NCBI GenBank assembly: GCA_009760855.2
Contig: WPIO01000035.1
Location: 1,708,501-1,772,500, forward strand
Direction of reading: 5' to 3'
Source: Cristatella mucedo
Taxonomy: Eukaryota > Bryozoa > Phylactolaemata > Cristatellidae
Length of the DNA stretch: 64,000 nt
In this document: piece after piece, positions 36,736 through 48,966 of the stretch
Position numbering within the stretch: position 1 is the stretch's first letter
Layout of the letters: the number at the start of each line of letters is the position of its first letter
Notes under the pieces: model-generated
Seen by the model: only the letters and a program-made list of their open reading frames with translations
The model's database searches: none
Told to the model about the DNA's origin: nothing
Made by a program: the position numbers and the translations under genes

Positions 36736-37560
36736 GGAAAGCATTCATGCAAGATCATCGTAAAAATCTACTCTAAAACTGCTAGAAGTACTACATATCT
36801 CTAATAAAATATAGTTAGTAATCACATTTGTGCGAAAATTTCATCTTGTGTCACCGGACCAAATAAAAATCCGTGGCACCATTATTGTGTAAAGTTCCTG
36901 CAGTAACCTATGAAGAGAGAAAAACATGAACAATTTTCTGGGTTCATGCAAACTCAAATTTCAACTTGCCTAAACACAAAACGGTTAGGGGGATATTCAC
37001 TTTGAAGAGGAAGTTCAGTGACACTATACCGAGCTTTGAAGTTCGCTAAATTAGATAGAACTTATCAAAAGAGCCCAGCCAGATTTTTGGAATTATTTTG
37101 CTACTCTTTAGTGCAAATGTGTTCCAAATGATCATTCGTTTACCGTTCCATTCCTAAAAATTTAACAGTTAATTGCATTGTAAGTGTAATGCATGAGTTT
37201 ATGTACTCTTTTGACTAATTCAGCATTAGCTCACATCCGATTTCTTTGGGCATGATACATCTACAATCATTTTCGGGTTTTTGTATAAGTTGCGATTGCA
37301 ATTCAAAATCATTTAGCTTCACTTGTTTCTACAAAATGCCGCCGGCAGTACAAGTCGAAGTAGTTATAATTAGTAACCCAGCAGCTGCAGTTAAATGTAA
37401 TCGAAATGAATTCTGGTGAAACTTGAGTTCCAGGTGGAAAATGGCTGGTACTATATTTTCCCAGCTATGTAAATGGCTTTATGTATCAAAGAATAAATGA
37501 GTATAACTATTTTATATAGAGTCCTAGGAAAACTTAATCTCTATTCGGGCGTTTTAATTA
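36736..37560. other. Intron, nothing recognised
   Basis: A+T-rich, without long frames or repeats that I can name. Confidence 0.5.
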
Positions 37561-37640
37561 TGAGTCGGGGCTCGTGGCTACGACATCAGCCATTCCTTGG
37601 TCAGGGCAAGCACCTTAACCACTCGACCAAAGCAGTTAGA
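37561..37640 (-). mobile_element. Ser/Leu-tRNA-like SINE head or tRNA relic
   Basis: The complement reads ctttggtcgagtggttaagg then tgcttgccctgacc. Its A box is TGGTCGAGTGG (complement of 37619-37629), the D-arm form typical of long-variable-arm tRNAs (Ser/Leu). A weak B-box-like ccacgagccccgactc follows. It cannot fold as a full tRNA as written, so a tRNA-derived element unlike the main SINE family is likely. Confidence 0.45.
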
Positions 37641-37945
37641 CTAAACTGCCGGCAAAGATTAGACATTGCAAGCTTTAATATAAATATTCCACCTTATATA
37701 AATATCGGTTTAAATTAGGTAATAACGATGTATGTCCGGGTGCACCTATATTGAGTGCAGTATGAAAAAGATTTATTAAATGAAGATTTACCCTTAATTT
37801 AGAGCTGACTGTTTAGTAAGTGGTAACTACGAATAAGCAGCAAGTGTCATGTAATTCAGTAAAACGCAGGATTGCTATTTTTTATGAAAGCTTGATTTTG
37901 TAAGAGTATGCTTGATTAGCTTCAGTAGATTACTTTCCTTTATAG

Positions 37946-38326
37946 AAAGGCCATGTGTTCGGATAGGTCAAAGGGCTCAGCAGGAGAATCAGTGGTTTGG
38001 AGGACTTGCCTACTTTGCCTGCTGTGAATGCTTATCTTGGGCATCCGCAGACGTTTATAAAACCATCGTGAAATGGGATGCGGTCGGACCTATATTGGAG
38101 GATCCAAACATTGGTGAACTTATCGACCATGGAAGTAATCACAGTAGCCATATTGGAAAACCTGAGTGCAGCCTGAGATCCACTTTCATTTTGCCTCAGT
38201 GGACAAAGGCAGGAAGTGAAATAAAAATTGGTTGTCAAGTAGACGTGTCGTACAAGCTGTATGCAAGTCACAGCCATCCTAAAATTGTGTTACCATCTCA
38301 GGAGATACCTAAAAGAATAAAACAAG
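37946..38326 (+). CDS. Double-Cys C2-type Ig exon (copy 1)
   Basis: Acceptor ttactttcctttatag, donor g|gtgaat, phase 1 at both ends, 126 whole codons. B strand GGLAYFACCEC (Cys25, Cys26, Cys28), C strand VKWD (Trp43), GSNH at 62-65, then RSTFILPQ and the F strand IKIGC (Cys96). Cys74 is also conserved in its paralogues. The STxxx-P-Q...C pattern resembles C2-type domains of nectin/nephrin-like adhesion proteins. Against the 56.8 kb exon, 57 of the first 96 residues are equal without a gap (hand count). The product is presumably an extracellular module of the same receptor. It has no membrane segment. Confidence 0.85.
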
Positions 38327-39954
38327 GTGAATTTAACCTCGAAGCCTAAAGTTAACCCTGCCTACTCATATTTTGGATTGTGCTATGATAATTTGAAAAA
38401 AAACACTTTAGTGAATGACTTCACATGTAATGAGTCGGTACAGAACAAGTTTTTCAAATATTTAGTCCTGCAATGATGTAAGTTATTTTTTTGGTTTCAA
38501 AATTTTTATCCTATTTTCAAGTGGTGTGATCTAATGCCATTTTGACTGTTAAAATACTGTTGTTTAAACTACCAAGAACCTGTCTAAAATGGAAAGTAAT
38601 CAGCACTTGCGAATATTTTTGCTGATTCCAAAAGGAATGAAAGATAAAGTTTTACCATGGAATTTTGTCAATTTTGTAATTGCACGATTATTTCAGATTG
38701 CTTATTTAATCATGTAAAGTAAGAAATTTATAGTGCATCTCAAGTTTTTTGATCGGTTAAGAAACATTACGTATCTACAATATTCCAATCGAGAAGTTGC
38801 ATGTTTCTGTTACATTGCTTACTCTTTTAACAAACCACCCAAGATGTGATTACTAATAACCAAAACCACCCACTACAGCCAAGAAGATAAGTAACACTAA
38901 GTTGGAGATGATTTTTGGTGGTAATTATTTACCTATGTTTTTTAGCATCTAAGCAATGATGCTTAAATTTTAAGTTACCTCTTCCATATGCAAGCGACAA
39001 GTCATATCGTCATATTTTTCATATATTTCATGCTCAATAAAAGTAACGATCACTGAAACCCTTTTGAATTTTGACCTTAATAAGAACATAAAGCAGCCTT
39101 GCATTTTTTAAATCTCGGTGTCAGCATAGAGGTTAGAAACATGAAATGCATCATACAGCCCATTTAGAATTACCTATATCCTACGAGCAAATAAGCTGAA
39201 TTAAGTTTGCAATTTGTTATAGGCCAAGAATCTCGTAACCACAGTGTTGGCATTTTTGGGTCTCAGATTTGTTTAGAAAAGAGGATTTCAATGCATTTAA
39301 GCTGGCTAGTAAGTACCATACTTTAGTTGGCGCTAGGACGTTGGCTCTGACTTTTGCATCAAAGTTTTTGATTCAGTTTTATGGTTATTTGAATGATACT
39401 AAATTTGAAAAATTCACAATATGTATGTTACGTCAGGGCCCAACAAACTCAAAATGTTTTGCATCACCCACTAAATTACTTTGCATTAGTCGCCAAGTAT
39501 TGCTAGTACTCATTAAAATGTATGCTTAGCAATATTGGTAATAGTAAGGCTATCGTAAATAGGGCTTTAAGGGAAACACGATATATTGCAGCAAGTGTGA
39601 GGTGCAGTTTTATTCCAACTTCAGACCACTAATGCATCTCTTATTTTATATTAAAGCGGTTGATTCATACTTCCTCAATAAATTCCTTAGGCTACGATAG
39701 CAGAAACACCTTCGATAACTGATGAAGAGTATGAGGACAGTTACCCATGCTTTAACAAATCTTTCCCAAGACAAACACCCTAACTCTTGAGGTGCAGTAG
39801 CGTTTCATCTTCATAAAAGTGAAAGTCTAGATGTATATGAAAATCACATCGGCAAACGGAAGAGTAGAGGCCATAAAAAACAGAACCAGGCACTGAGTGT
39901 TTAGTTGTCGGTTATTTCAGATGTTCTGTGGTTGATTTTCGTTCATTCACGTCA
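38327..39954. other. Intron; one doubtful frame
   Basis: A phase-1 open frame of about 90 codons follows ttgggtctcag at 39267 and ends at 39529. It has two or three cysteines but no Trp or recognisable Ig order, so I do not call it. The intron start shares short words with the intron after the 56.8 kb exon (see findings). Confidence 0.35.
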
Positions 39955-42080
39955 GTACTCCAGTTTATCCCAATGATATGGACCTGAACCAATGCAATGC
40001 AGTGCCAGTCATGCCCAGGCAGCATGAGATGCACTCAAGATGGTCGACACAATTGATAATATCTCGAGGAAAAGAGATCGATAGTAAGCTATAGCAAAAC
40101 AGGCCGAGATACTGAACCCGTGTCTGCTTTGCTAAGTAGGCCGCCTTATACCCGAAATGGTGAAAACTCCTTGGAGTGTTTAGCTCTAAAAATAGACTGG
40201 ACATAACTAGCAATGCACGAGTTCAGATCGTGTGCCGCGAGTCGTCCAAGAGTCTTCGACAATAATGGTAGAATGAAGACTGGTTGGTAGTTATCAAAAG
40301 TCTCTCGGTCTAGTGTTGCTGTCTTGATTATTGGCCTGACTGCTGCCCTTTTGGGAGATTCTGGGACATGACCTTGGAGCTATCGCTTTATACAGATGCT
40401 AATTTTGTAAAGCAACATCAGATCTATGCATCGAAGAACTAGAACAGTGGGGGTTAGGTCCAATAGAGAAGTTGTCTGGTACGATTAGGAAGACTGCTGG
40501 CGACAGAAGCTTTAGCTCTGCAAGTCTTAAACTGTGGAATTCGCTTCCACGACTCTCGTGCAACGACCACTACTAAATTGCTCTCGACCATGGCTCACCC
40601 TTTCAGTGGTCCCGAGCTAATACTTCCACACTACTCAGTACCTCAGCTACTCTTCTGAGTCTGCTGTGTTTCCAACGTTCTCTGAGTTTTGCAAGAGGAA
40701 GTCTGTTGGCTACAGAATGGCTACTGAAAGCTGCTTATTCTGTGAGTGCACTATACAAGAGTCTCCTTAGTAGCATCCCCATAGTTTTTATGGAGTTAGT
40801 GACGGTGATAGGGTACATTACATTAGACTTGAACTTCCGGGCGAAGTCACCAGAGACCCTTTTGAATGTAGACGTTATGGTGCTCAAGGAATTGACGGGC
40901 ATCATGTAGCTGGGTGGCAGCTTCCATCGTAGTGGTGGAATCACTGAACCTGTATGTTTCCTTGAAAACTAATTTAGAAAAACGATCACCAAGATCAGGA
41001 CTTGGATTATTAGGGAAGGACGTAAGCTGGCAGCAGCTCAGGAATTATTGATCGTATACATCGAAATTTTCAGATTAAGCATCTATGACTCACTAATATT
41101 TTATAGTTTCCAGATTTGGCCTTTGCTAGGATTTGTTAGTACCACCTAAATTAGCCCTCAACCACTGGTAAACGAAAAGCCATTACTGTCATTTCGTATG
41201 CTTTTTAAAGCTCCCATTTAAATGACTAAGCCACATTATAGTACTAGGTAAACCATAGGCCATTTTGGTAAGGGCTCTCAGTTCGCTTCACCAGAGTCTC
41301 AAAATCACCTAGAATATCAGTTAGTGTTGTGTTATAGATATTAAACATTGATGAAATGTTGGAGAGGGACAGAGCAGCAAAGGCAAAGCAGATGTTCTCA
41401 CATGGAAAGAATTGTTATCAAGAGTCTTGGGGTTTTGCAATTCACAGGTGATTTTAGATGTGGAGGATACAAAGCCAACCCACTGTAGACTGCATGCGAT
41501 CTATCCGTGGTCAGATAAAGAGGATTGTGTAATAATTGCTGATAAGAAAGTGCTGGATATGAGAAGAACTCGTCTAACATGTTACCATTAATGATAGTAA
41601 TGCTATGCACGTGAGCTACAAGAGAAAATTAGTCGGTCAAAGCAAGAAATTTAGTGCTGAAAGCGTCAGATGGGTTATCAAAGTGTATATTAAAATAGGG
41701 CATACAGAGGAAGGATCTATTCCCTGCCCTAATAATTGAAAAGAAATCTGAGGTATCGGACATAAAGGAGGATCGAGTACTTGATAGGCGAGAGACTACT
41801 ACTGTCATCGGTAGCTTGTTGAAGCGAAATCAAAACCGTCAATTTTAACAAGTACTTCGAAGTTCCTGCAAATGGCTTGAGGTGTAATTTTTAGCATTCG
41901 ATACTTGCATCTCTAACACTACTTTAAATTGATCTTGAAGAATGAAAGAATGAGAAACTAGACGGGTGAGGTCGTTTTTTGTCTGGCAGCTTACCAAATT
42001 TAGACAGGTTTTGGTAAATGAAAGCGGTTCGAGACCATTTATAGAAATATGGTCTATTAGTATTAAAGTTTATTGCAAAT
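39955..42080 (-). mobile_element. LINE-C (RT and endonuclease), split by a LINE-A
   Basis: Minus strand. The segment 39955-40380 is an RT part (MTGTALHWFRS, matching ITSTAFQWFR of the 53.9 kb copy). The segment 41300-42080 is an APE endonuclease part (YFNIHFDNPSD near 41670, and a spaced HSITIINGNMLDEFF). A plus-strand LINE-A 3' fragment lies between. All frames are broken. It sits in the intron between the 37.9 and 43.9 kb Ig exons. Confidence 0.7.
40480..40835 (+). mobile_element. LINE-A 3' end nested in LINE-C
   Basis: It shows gacagaagctttagctctgcaagtcttaaactgtggaattcgcttccac, ctgttggctacagaatggc and tatggagttagtgacggtgatagggtacattacatt, which is the LINE-A coding end, 3' UTR and tail. 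It is flanked on both sides by minus-strand LINE-C. Confidence 0.8.
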
Positions 42081-43923
42081 TGAGCGAGTATTTTAAAGAC
42101 AAGCTTTAAATTTGGCCACCGCAGTTATTGCAGGCCTGATGAGCACTAGATTAGAGAGGTTGACAATCATAAATAAAGGTTGTATATATGTGCATGGGAA
42201 ATATGACCTTTAAACTGAGATTGTAAAAATTGAGGGAACGATATTCCTTTCTTTCTTTTAGGATCTTCTAAAGTTAATATAATTTTTTGAATGTTTACTC
42301 AAAATAGAACAGCATATGTTGAAATCACATCTGCCACCACATATCCTTTAACATCTGCATGGAGTCTACGTTTATTTTTCAGAAGCAGCCTCTTACTAGA
42401 ACACAGCAGCAATAAAGTCAAGGCTGAACTGGCTATATAACATTGCTTACCATGGGCCAGCCTAAGCAGATGCATGCCCATTTGACCGACCATAGAATTT
42501 AGCTCAAATGACCTTGAACGGTTTTTGAGTTGCTTAAGCTTGTAATGAGCTCAGTTCAAAATAACTATACTAACAGCAACTAATAATGTAATTTTCTGGT
42601 TCACCTATGACCTCTTAGTGGTTATTATTTCGATAGTCCTTATATCCGTTCCTCATATCAGTATTGTCGTATTATCTTCATTATACAATTATAGCTTTGC
42701 AGCACGGTCAGGGAAATGATTTTCTACCTGTACGAGAAATAAGCAATACATTTCCAACTTTGCTCACATTGCCACAGTTGAACTTACATTTTGAAGTGCT
42801 AGAGCTTCTTAAAGGTTCTCACCAAAAGATTTCAAAAATGTTTAGCCTGCCATTTGAGCAGTTTAAGCTGTCAAAATCTCTTATGAGCTGCTGAAAAATA
42901 ATTAAGCGACAAGAAAGTAGAAGTAAGCAACAGCATGTTTTAAGCAGGATGTTTGTATCATGCCTGTCTGCAGCAAGTTACACTAAAGACTTCTAAATAT
43001 GCGGAAGCACAAATATTGTGAATACAATTTATTGGAAGCAGATGAAGATCGGAATGCTAGTTTTCACATCAAACCGGTATTTATGTTATACTATTATGTT
43101 GGTACTTATTTGGCAAGACAGTGTTTTCACTGGGATGAAAAAGAAATGCGAAGGAGCCAAAGATCAAACTCTTAACTTTCCTTTACCGGTAAAACCGTGA
43201 CAAAAGGTGAGGAGAAAGCTACTTTCACCCTACCAAGGAAACGCAAAACTAACACTTCTTAAGAATGATTATGAAATTGAAGTGTTTGCCGATAGTGCAC
43301 AGGAGTCTCTTGCCGTCAAGAGCAAGGAACAAGTCTTAACTTAACAAACAGATAGAGGCTTAACTTAAGATTTCAGCATAGTAAAGTATTGGTACGGCAA
43401 TTTCCCTGCAGGGGCCTAACATGAGGATAGCTGACACCAAGGTTCCCATTTAATTGCAATGCTAAAAATCCTCAGATTTTATTAAGAGAATCGGCCAGGA
43501 TACTCTCGGATGAATGCAAACAGGAGCCAAGATATCGAAAATAATATAATACATTTTGCAAAATGGCTGAGTATGCAGTTGATTTGAAATATGACTTAGA
43601 TTTTAAAATGGTCAGATGTAATAACTTTTGAAGCAAAGTTAAATAAAACACATTGTTAGTTTATTCCCGACGAATCTTGTTCACCTGAGCCAAGCTTCAA
43701 GGAAAAGGTAAATACTTGATCGAATAACTGTCAATATCGAGCTCAAAGTAAATACAGATACTGCTCTTGAATGCGTTTTGTAATACAGAAAACATAAATG
43801 ATTCTCTTTGGAGATCTTTTTATCCTCGCAAAAAACATGATGGCCTTTGTTGTGCATGCAATGTAACATTTAAAGTTAGATTCTTCACCGTGATTTAACG
43901 AGTTCTTTGCCTTTTATTTTAAG
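42081..43923. other. Intron, no exon recognised
   Basis: Frames at 42664-42894 and 43018-43200, and a short one near 43230-43340 (KLTLLKNDYEIEVF), look protein-like in places. None shows a family motif or a convincing splice pair. Confidence 0.4.
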
Positions 43924-44235
43924 AATCTCCTATAGTACATATTACACTGATTTCGGAATCAAAACATCTTTGGACAGTTCAAGCAGGTTGCTTGCTTCCC
44001 GACATTTCAGCAACGGAGTTAATAAAAGTAGTCTGGCAACTAAACGGAAACACAGTTGACATATTGGCTCCAGAAGAAGTGAATTTCGAAAATAAATTAC
44101 CGCTGATGATGAGAAGTAAGATTACATTCCGCCTCGTACCTGGGAATAACTCAATTCAATGCCTAAGAATTATGCCTCTCAAAGGAGTTGCTCAGCTTAC
44201 CTCGGATGTGCTGGGAGTATTTATTCCATATCCAG
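43924..44235 (+). CDS. C2-type Ig exon
   Basis: Acceptor tgccttttattttaag, donor g|gtagga, phase 1 at both ends, 103 whole codons. It is a compact Ig domain: edge strand PIVHITLI, B strand VQAGC (Cys22), C strand IKVVWQLNGN (Trp37), then RSKITFRLVPGNNSIQC (Cys79), and a closing LGVFIPYP that leads into the next domain. It has neither the double-Cys B strand nor the GSN motif of the 37.9, 52.0 and 56.8 kb exons, and is closer to the degenerate exon at 32.1 kb. Without splicing the frame runs only 18 codons into the intron. It is probably a membrane-proximal or middle Ig module. Confidence 0.75.
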
Positions 44236-44520
44236 GTAGGAACAACAGATCAAGATTTTTAAAGCTGCTGGCAGGCTTCAGAACATTATGAAGAGACTGT
44301 GCAGGCAAAGCCAGGGTGGTGACAGGAGTGGCAGCTATAACCCTTAGACTGGCAGGTAGGAGCCGAGTCGGACACCCTGTATGCCACTGTATGACCCCTT
44401 GATGCTTGGCAAGGCTACACAACACCCAAAAGCCAAGGGGAGAGGTCTCCTAGGACTCCGTGGCCGCTCCCAACCTCCAACCATGGCATCCCATCAGTGG
44501 CAAAGTGTATGAAATATTTT
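44236..44520. other. G+C-rich block after the Ig exon, origin unknown
   Basis: Right after the donor the sequence becomes markedly G+C-richer (for example ggtctcctaggactccgtggccgctcccaacc) until a run of T at 44519 and an AATAAA at 44542-44547. It has no long frame. It may be a non-LTR element fragment or an alternative 3' exon with its polyadenylation signal. Confidence 0.35.
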
Positions 44521-45819
44521 TTTTTAAATGTTTTGCCCTGCAATAAATCTTGTCTCTAGCATAACGTTCCCTTTATGAGTAAACTACATTCTTTCAACAT
44601 GAGAAACGTCAGAGATAAAGTCAATCTCACAGCGTTGCTAGAGTTCTAAATGAAAGCAGTTTCAAATTCGTCTCTGTTTGTTTGGTGGTTCCCAAAAAAT
44701 GCAAGATTAAGCTCTGGCAGTATTGGAACTGTTCTGCATTAAATTTCAATAGATTTTTTAAAGTAATAAAATACCTCTTCTGGTAACTGCTGAGATGTCA
44801 TTTCAGAAAATGTATCAACCGAAGAAGTGAAGCAAGCCCGAAAAGGAAGTGACCTCTGGTGTCCTTATTGCCTGGTTTACTTTGAAATATAAACATTAGG
44901 TAGTTTCTATTGCAGGGATATTAAATGTCTACACGTAAGATTGCTCTGCTTAGCGTTTGACATTGAAATAAGCTACATCATTTTGAAAGCATGCTTCACC
45001 GTCTAATAGTTTTTGTAACACAAAACACTTCAAAATTGAATGATGTTCCAGTTACATAGCACTTTGGCTGTGTTGCTACCGGTTGATCAAAAATAATTCA
45101 ATCTTAGGCCCACATCTTGAGTCAAAGTAGTAATTCTAATCGAGTGGTAGATGATTTCCTAATCAAATTAAATATCAGTATTAGGTAAATACCTATAACA
45201 ACAGTGTTTGCCTAGAGCCCTCTAAAAATTGTACTGCTCTAAATGAGCTTTACGGAAACTTTAAATAAAGCCTTACCGAACTATTAGTGGCAACGTTGGA
45301 AAATGTCATAAACCATGATTTGAGATTTTATTTTGAAATTTCACAGACCAATTTCTAACTAATATCCGTCTGCAAGCCAGTCATATTGTTTGCTACGTAT
45401 TAGGGATACAAGTAACATAGTTAAGCTGAAGCTAATATGTTAATCCAGTGAAAGGTCTATTGGAGAATTATAGATAGCCTGGAGAAGCAGGAAGATAACA
45501 GGATTTGGCCAAACTATGAACGAAGATATTTCCTGTTCCTATCACAATTGTGTCTTATATTGACAGGAATTGTATACATTTCACCGGAAATGTTGTGCTG
45601 TATTCCCGGATCAAATATCAGCACTACCATCACTAGCATCGCCATTCCCGAGATAGTTGAACTATATCCTTAGCAAAGTTAAATTGGTTGAGTGATTAAC
45701 AAATTTAGAGTGATTTTGACTTTTTAAGTTTGTAGTTTCTACGTAAAGGTTCAGCTGGTCACCCTGAACTGTTTCCGGTATCATCACCAGATAAAACAAT
45801 GCTCTTTCAACTGAGTATG
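44521..45819. other. Intron, nothing secure
   Basis: A+T-rich. A short phase-1 frame after tttcacag (45347) gives NIRLQASHIVCYVLG, vaguely like an Ig F strand, then stops. I do not call it. Confidence 0.4.
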
Positions 45820-47150
45820 TAGGCGGTCACTGCCCAAGCTCTGCTAGATCCGTGTGCTGCCTTCGACATCATTGATCACCACATTTTGCTTGAATGGTTA
45901 AGTACAAAGATTGGTCTGGCAGACGAAGCACTGGCCTTATTTAAATCCTGCTTGTCTAATCTGGTTCACTCCGTGTGGTGTGAGAGTCGTGTCTCACACA
46001 TTTGATGGGTTACCTGTGGAGTCTCTCAGGGGTCTGTACTCATCCCCTTACTATTCTCCATTTATAGGCAACCTCAGGGAAAAGTGATTACCTCTCAACG
46101 AATAAGAAATCAATTATATGCAAACGAAATGCAGCTGTATTTGACATTCAAACCATCTAAATCTGCTGCAGCAACTCGGAAACTGAATGCTGGCAATCTG
46201 ATATTTACTTCTGGATATCGGAAAGCTTTTTGAAATTAAACGAAGATAAAACCGAACTACTGCTCAATGAACCTCCTAAGCGTGTGGCTGGACTAAAGGG
46301 CTTTGCTCTTCTGTTAGGTGACAATATGCGACCATTACCACGTATTCAAAATTTAGGTGTTGTTTTCGACAACTGCGTCAATTTTAGAACTTCATTCAGA
46401 ACACTGCTTCGGCAGCTAGCCATCACGTTTGAGCCCCATCCAAGATTACGAGCTATATTCCACAGTGGTTTGCAAAAATTTAACTAGATCCTTAGTTCTG
46501 TCTCTGTTTCATTATTGCAATTCCCTACTGGCTCGGCTACCATACAAGCAATTAGGCCACTACAGCTGACGACGAATATGGCAGCAAGGCTAATTTTCAA
46601 GTCCCGGAAGTTTGAGCAAGTGTCTCCTTGGCTAAGAGGGCAAAGATGGATGCCGGTTGACCGACGGGTTTTCAGCAAGGTTCTTATGCTGACCCTTAAG
46701 GCCCAACACGGTTTGGCTCTTTCGTACCTATCGGAACTGCTGCATCAGTTTCAGCCTGTTCGCACTTTCAGGTCCTGTGTGGACAATAAATTAGCTCTCC
46801 TATTCCTCAGCCAAATGACCATTGGCCACAGCAACTTTAGATCGGCAGGTCTTAAACTGTGGAACTGGCTTCCAAAATTCTAGTGCAACGACAACTACTC
46901 TAATACTGCCGACCAAGGCTTATACTTTGCAGTGATCCTGAGCTGCTACTTCCATACTACTCACTACCTTAACTGCTCTCCTGACTCAGCTATGCTTCTC
47001 ACTTTCTCTTTTCTTTGATGTGTAAGACACACTCTGTTGGCTACCGAATGAGTACCGAGAGCCACTTAGGCTCTGAGTGTACAATAGAAAACTCTCCTGC
47101 CTAACACCCAAATGGTCTTTATTAATTTCTAGAGTTACAGACGGAGATAC
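45820..47150 (+). mobile_element. LINE-A, 5'-truncated, plus strand
   Basis: It starts in the RT near AAFDTIDH (ctgccttcgacatcattgatcacc). The catalytic motif reads YANE (46117-46128) instead of YADD. The C-terminal domain (46515-46883) is almost open. The 3' UTR ends tagagttacagacggagatac. Dead copy. Confidence 0.85.
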
Positions 47151-47480
47151 AAATACCGGCACAGGCAGAACTCGGAAACTATTTCGCGTAAGCACAAGTC
47201 TTCCCTGGTGCCTACAGGGCTCCCCAAATACAGCGGCACCCACTCTCTCAGATGGGTGTTCCCTCTTCTCTCACTCCATCCGAGGCACAGGTCATCCTAT
47301 TGGGTTGGATTGAGGTCCAAGTTTGCCGATAGATTAACCACAGCCACCAGATCACACCTAGGCACCAGCATGTCCATAAGCCACAGCCACCAGCTTTAAG
47401 ACCCAGGGATGGTTTAGGGCACTACCTGGCCTGCATTGACAGCTTGCCAGAGTTCCCTGAGAGCTGAATGCTGCACACGG
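47151..47480. other. G+C-rich block following LINE-A
   Basis: The stretch contrasts in base composition with its A+T-rich surroundings (caccagcatgtccataagccacagccaccag). It has short frames on both strands but no recognised product. It could be part of another unclassified repeat. Confidence 0.3.
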
Positions 47481-48928
47481 AGAAACACAAAACTACATCT
47501 TTCTATGGAGCAGTAGAAGGATGATTTGACGAAGGCTGTTCACGATCTCTTCCTCTACCTTTGCTTACTCTTTTCTTCAGCAGTGGCCTAACATAATTAG
47601 TTTAAAATGCATGCCTACCTGACATAAGGCTAATTAAATACTTGCTATGCTATTTAGGCAAGCCTTTGGTAGACCTATGTATCCTAGAAACAGGACTAAT
47701 GGACATTGGTAGAGGTGACTAGCAGTTTTGTTTGAATAGGAAACCATGAGTGACCGGTTACTCATGGATTCCAGAGTGATGACCTTAAGTAGTGCGACGG
47801 ATGCAGGGATGGGATTCTTGTACTATTGTTATTGAGGTAAAGAAGTCCAGAGGAGATGCTACTACCTTTTTGATTAAATTGCTGACCTTACACATCTTGC
47901 TAGTTACAAACCATGAAACATTATCGGCTAGGTCTCAAGGATCAGCAGCCAGGTAGGTAACAGTTGAACTGATCGGGCAGTTTGATGTTTCAAACTTCAG
48001 CAAAATTATATTGTGCACCTGCAATTCAACAGTATTTCTTTGGCAGATGCCACTTGGCATTTGCAGGGATCGACTGTTCTGATCCACAGTAGTCTCATGC
48101 TTGGCGATGCACAAGCAACTCTGATCGTTTGTGTGCTTTATGAAGCTGGTGTTTTGTGAGCAAAGTTAGTAATAAGCCTAAAATAATACTAAACGATCAC
48201 GGCTGTGGCAAAAGTGCTCAAAAAAGTTGCGAAAGACCTTACGAATATAAGCAATTGTGATTTTGCAGTATTATACCAAAGACGATGCATCAACAAGAAG
48301 ATTTTTCATCCCGGAAGTCTAAAGAAATTTCGTCCCCCAGTAAAAGTTGTTAAAACTGCAGGATTCCCAGATGAGTTTAGAGTTGCATAAGGACACACAT
48401 ACGAGACTGAATACGATCGTATGTGGTCAGATGACCACATGATTTTAGTCAGCTGTCACCGATAGCACACCAAAATGCAGAAAAAATGCATTCAAGAAAG
48501 TCACCCTTACTTGATTACTGACATGGAAATAAGCCAAAACGTTGAATGAGTCACTTTGGGCACAGAATATAATGATAAAGCTTTTGGTATAAATATATCA
48601 TGACTTTGAAAAGTAGTCCCTGATTAAATATCGACTTCTGGCATAAGAAATTGAAACGAGATCCAATGAATCTGAGTTAAAGAGTTACTTAATAGCTTAA
48701 AGGCAACAAGTTGCAATTACCATCTGCAGGTTGCTGTAGCAAAAACTCCAAAGAAAGAGATTCAAATTACCACTGTACGGCCTATATAAATGGTTGGAAC
48801 AATAGAGAGAATAAATGACACCGTTTTCTTAGATGCAGGTGTCCTTTGATACGGGTTTGAACGAATGTTAACACTCCTGGGTTAACGTTGGCTAAGTTCC
48901 AGTCACGATTGATCTCAACCAGGTCTCG

Positions 48929-48931
<3 letters not shown>
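47481..48931. other. No gene identified
   Basis: The frame at 48205-48390 (Lys-rich, contains LYQRRC and VKVVKTAGFPDEF) reads more protein-like than its surroundings. It has no homologue that I recognise and no clear splice sites. Confidence 0.35.

Positions 48932-48965
<34 letters not shown>
48932..48965. repeat. (AG)17 microsatellite
   Basis: Thirty-four bases of uninterrupted alternating A and G within the intron before the 52.0 kb exon. Confidence 0.98.

Positions 48966-48966
<1 letters not shown>

Noticed and set aside
39267-39529. Phase-1 frame of about 88 codons after ttgggtctcag, considered as another Ig exon
   Set aside because: No Trp, no convincing Cys spacing and no donor. Such frames are expected in A+T-rich DNA of this length.
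42664-43200. Two open frames considered as exons
   Set aside because: No motif, no splice pair in phase 1 and no similarity to the Ig exons.
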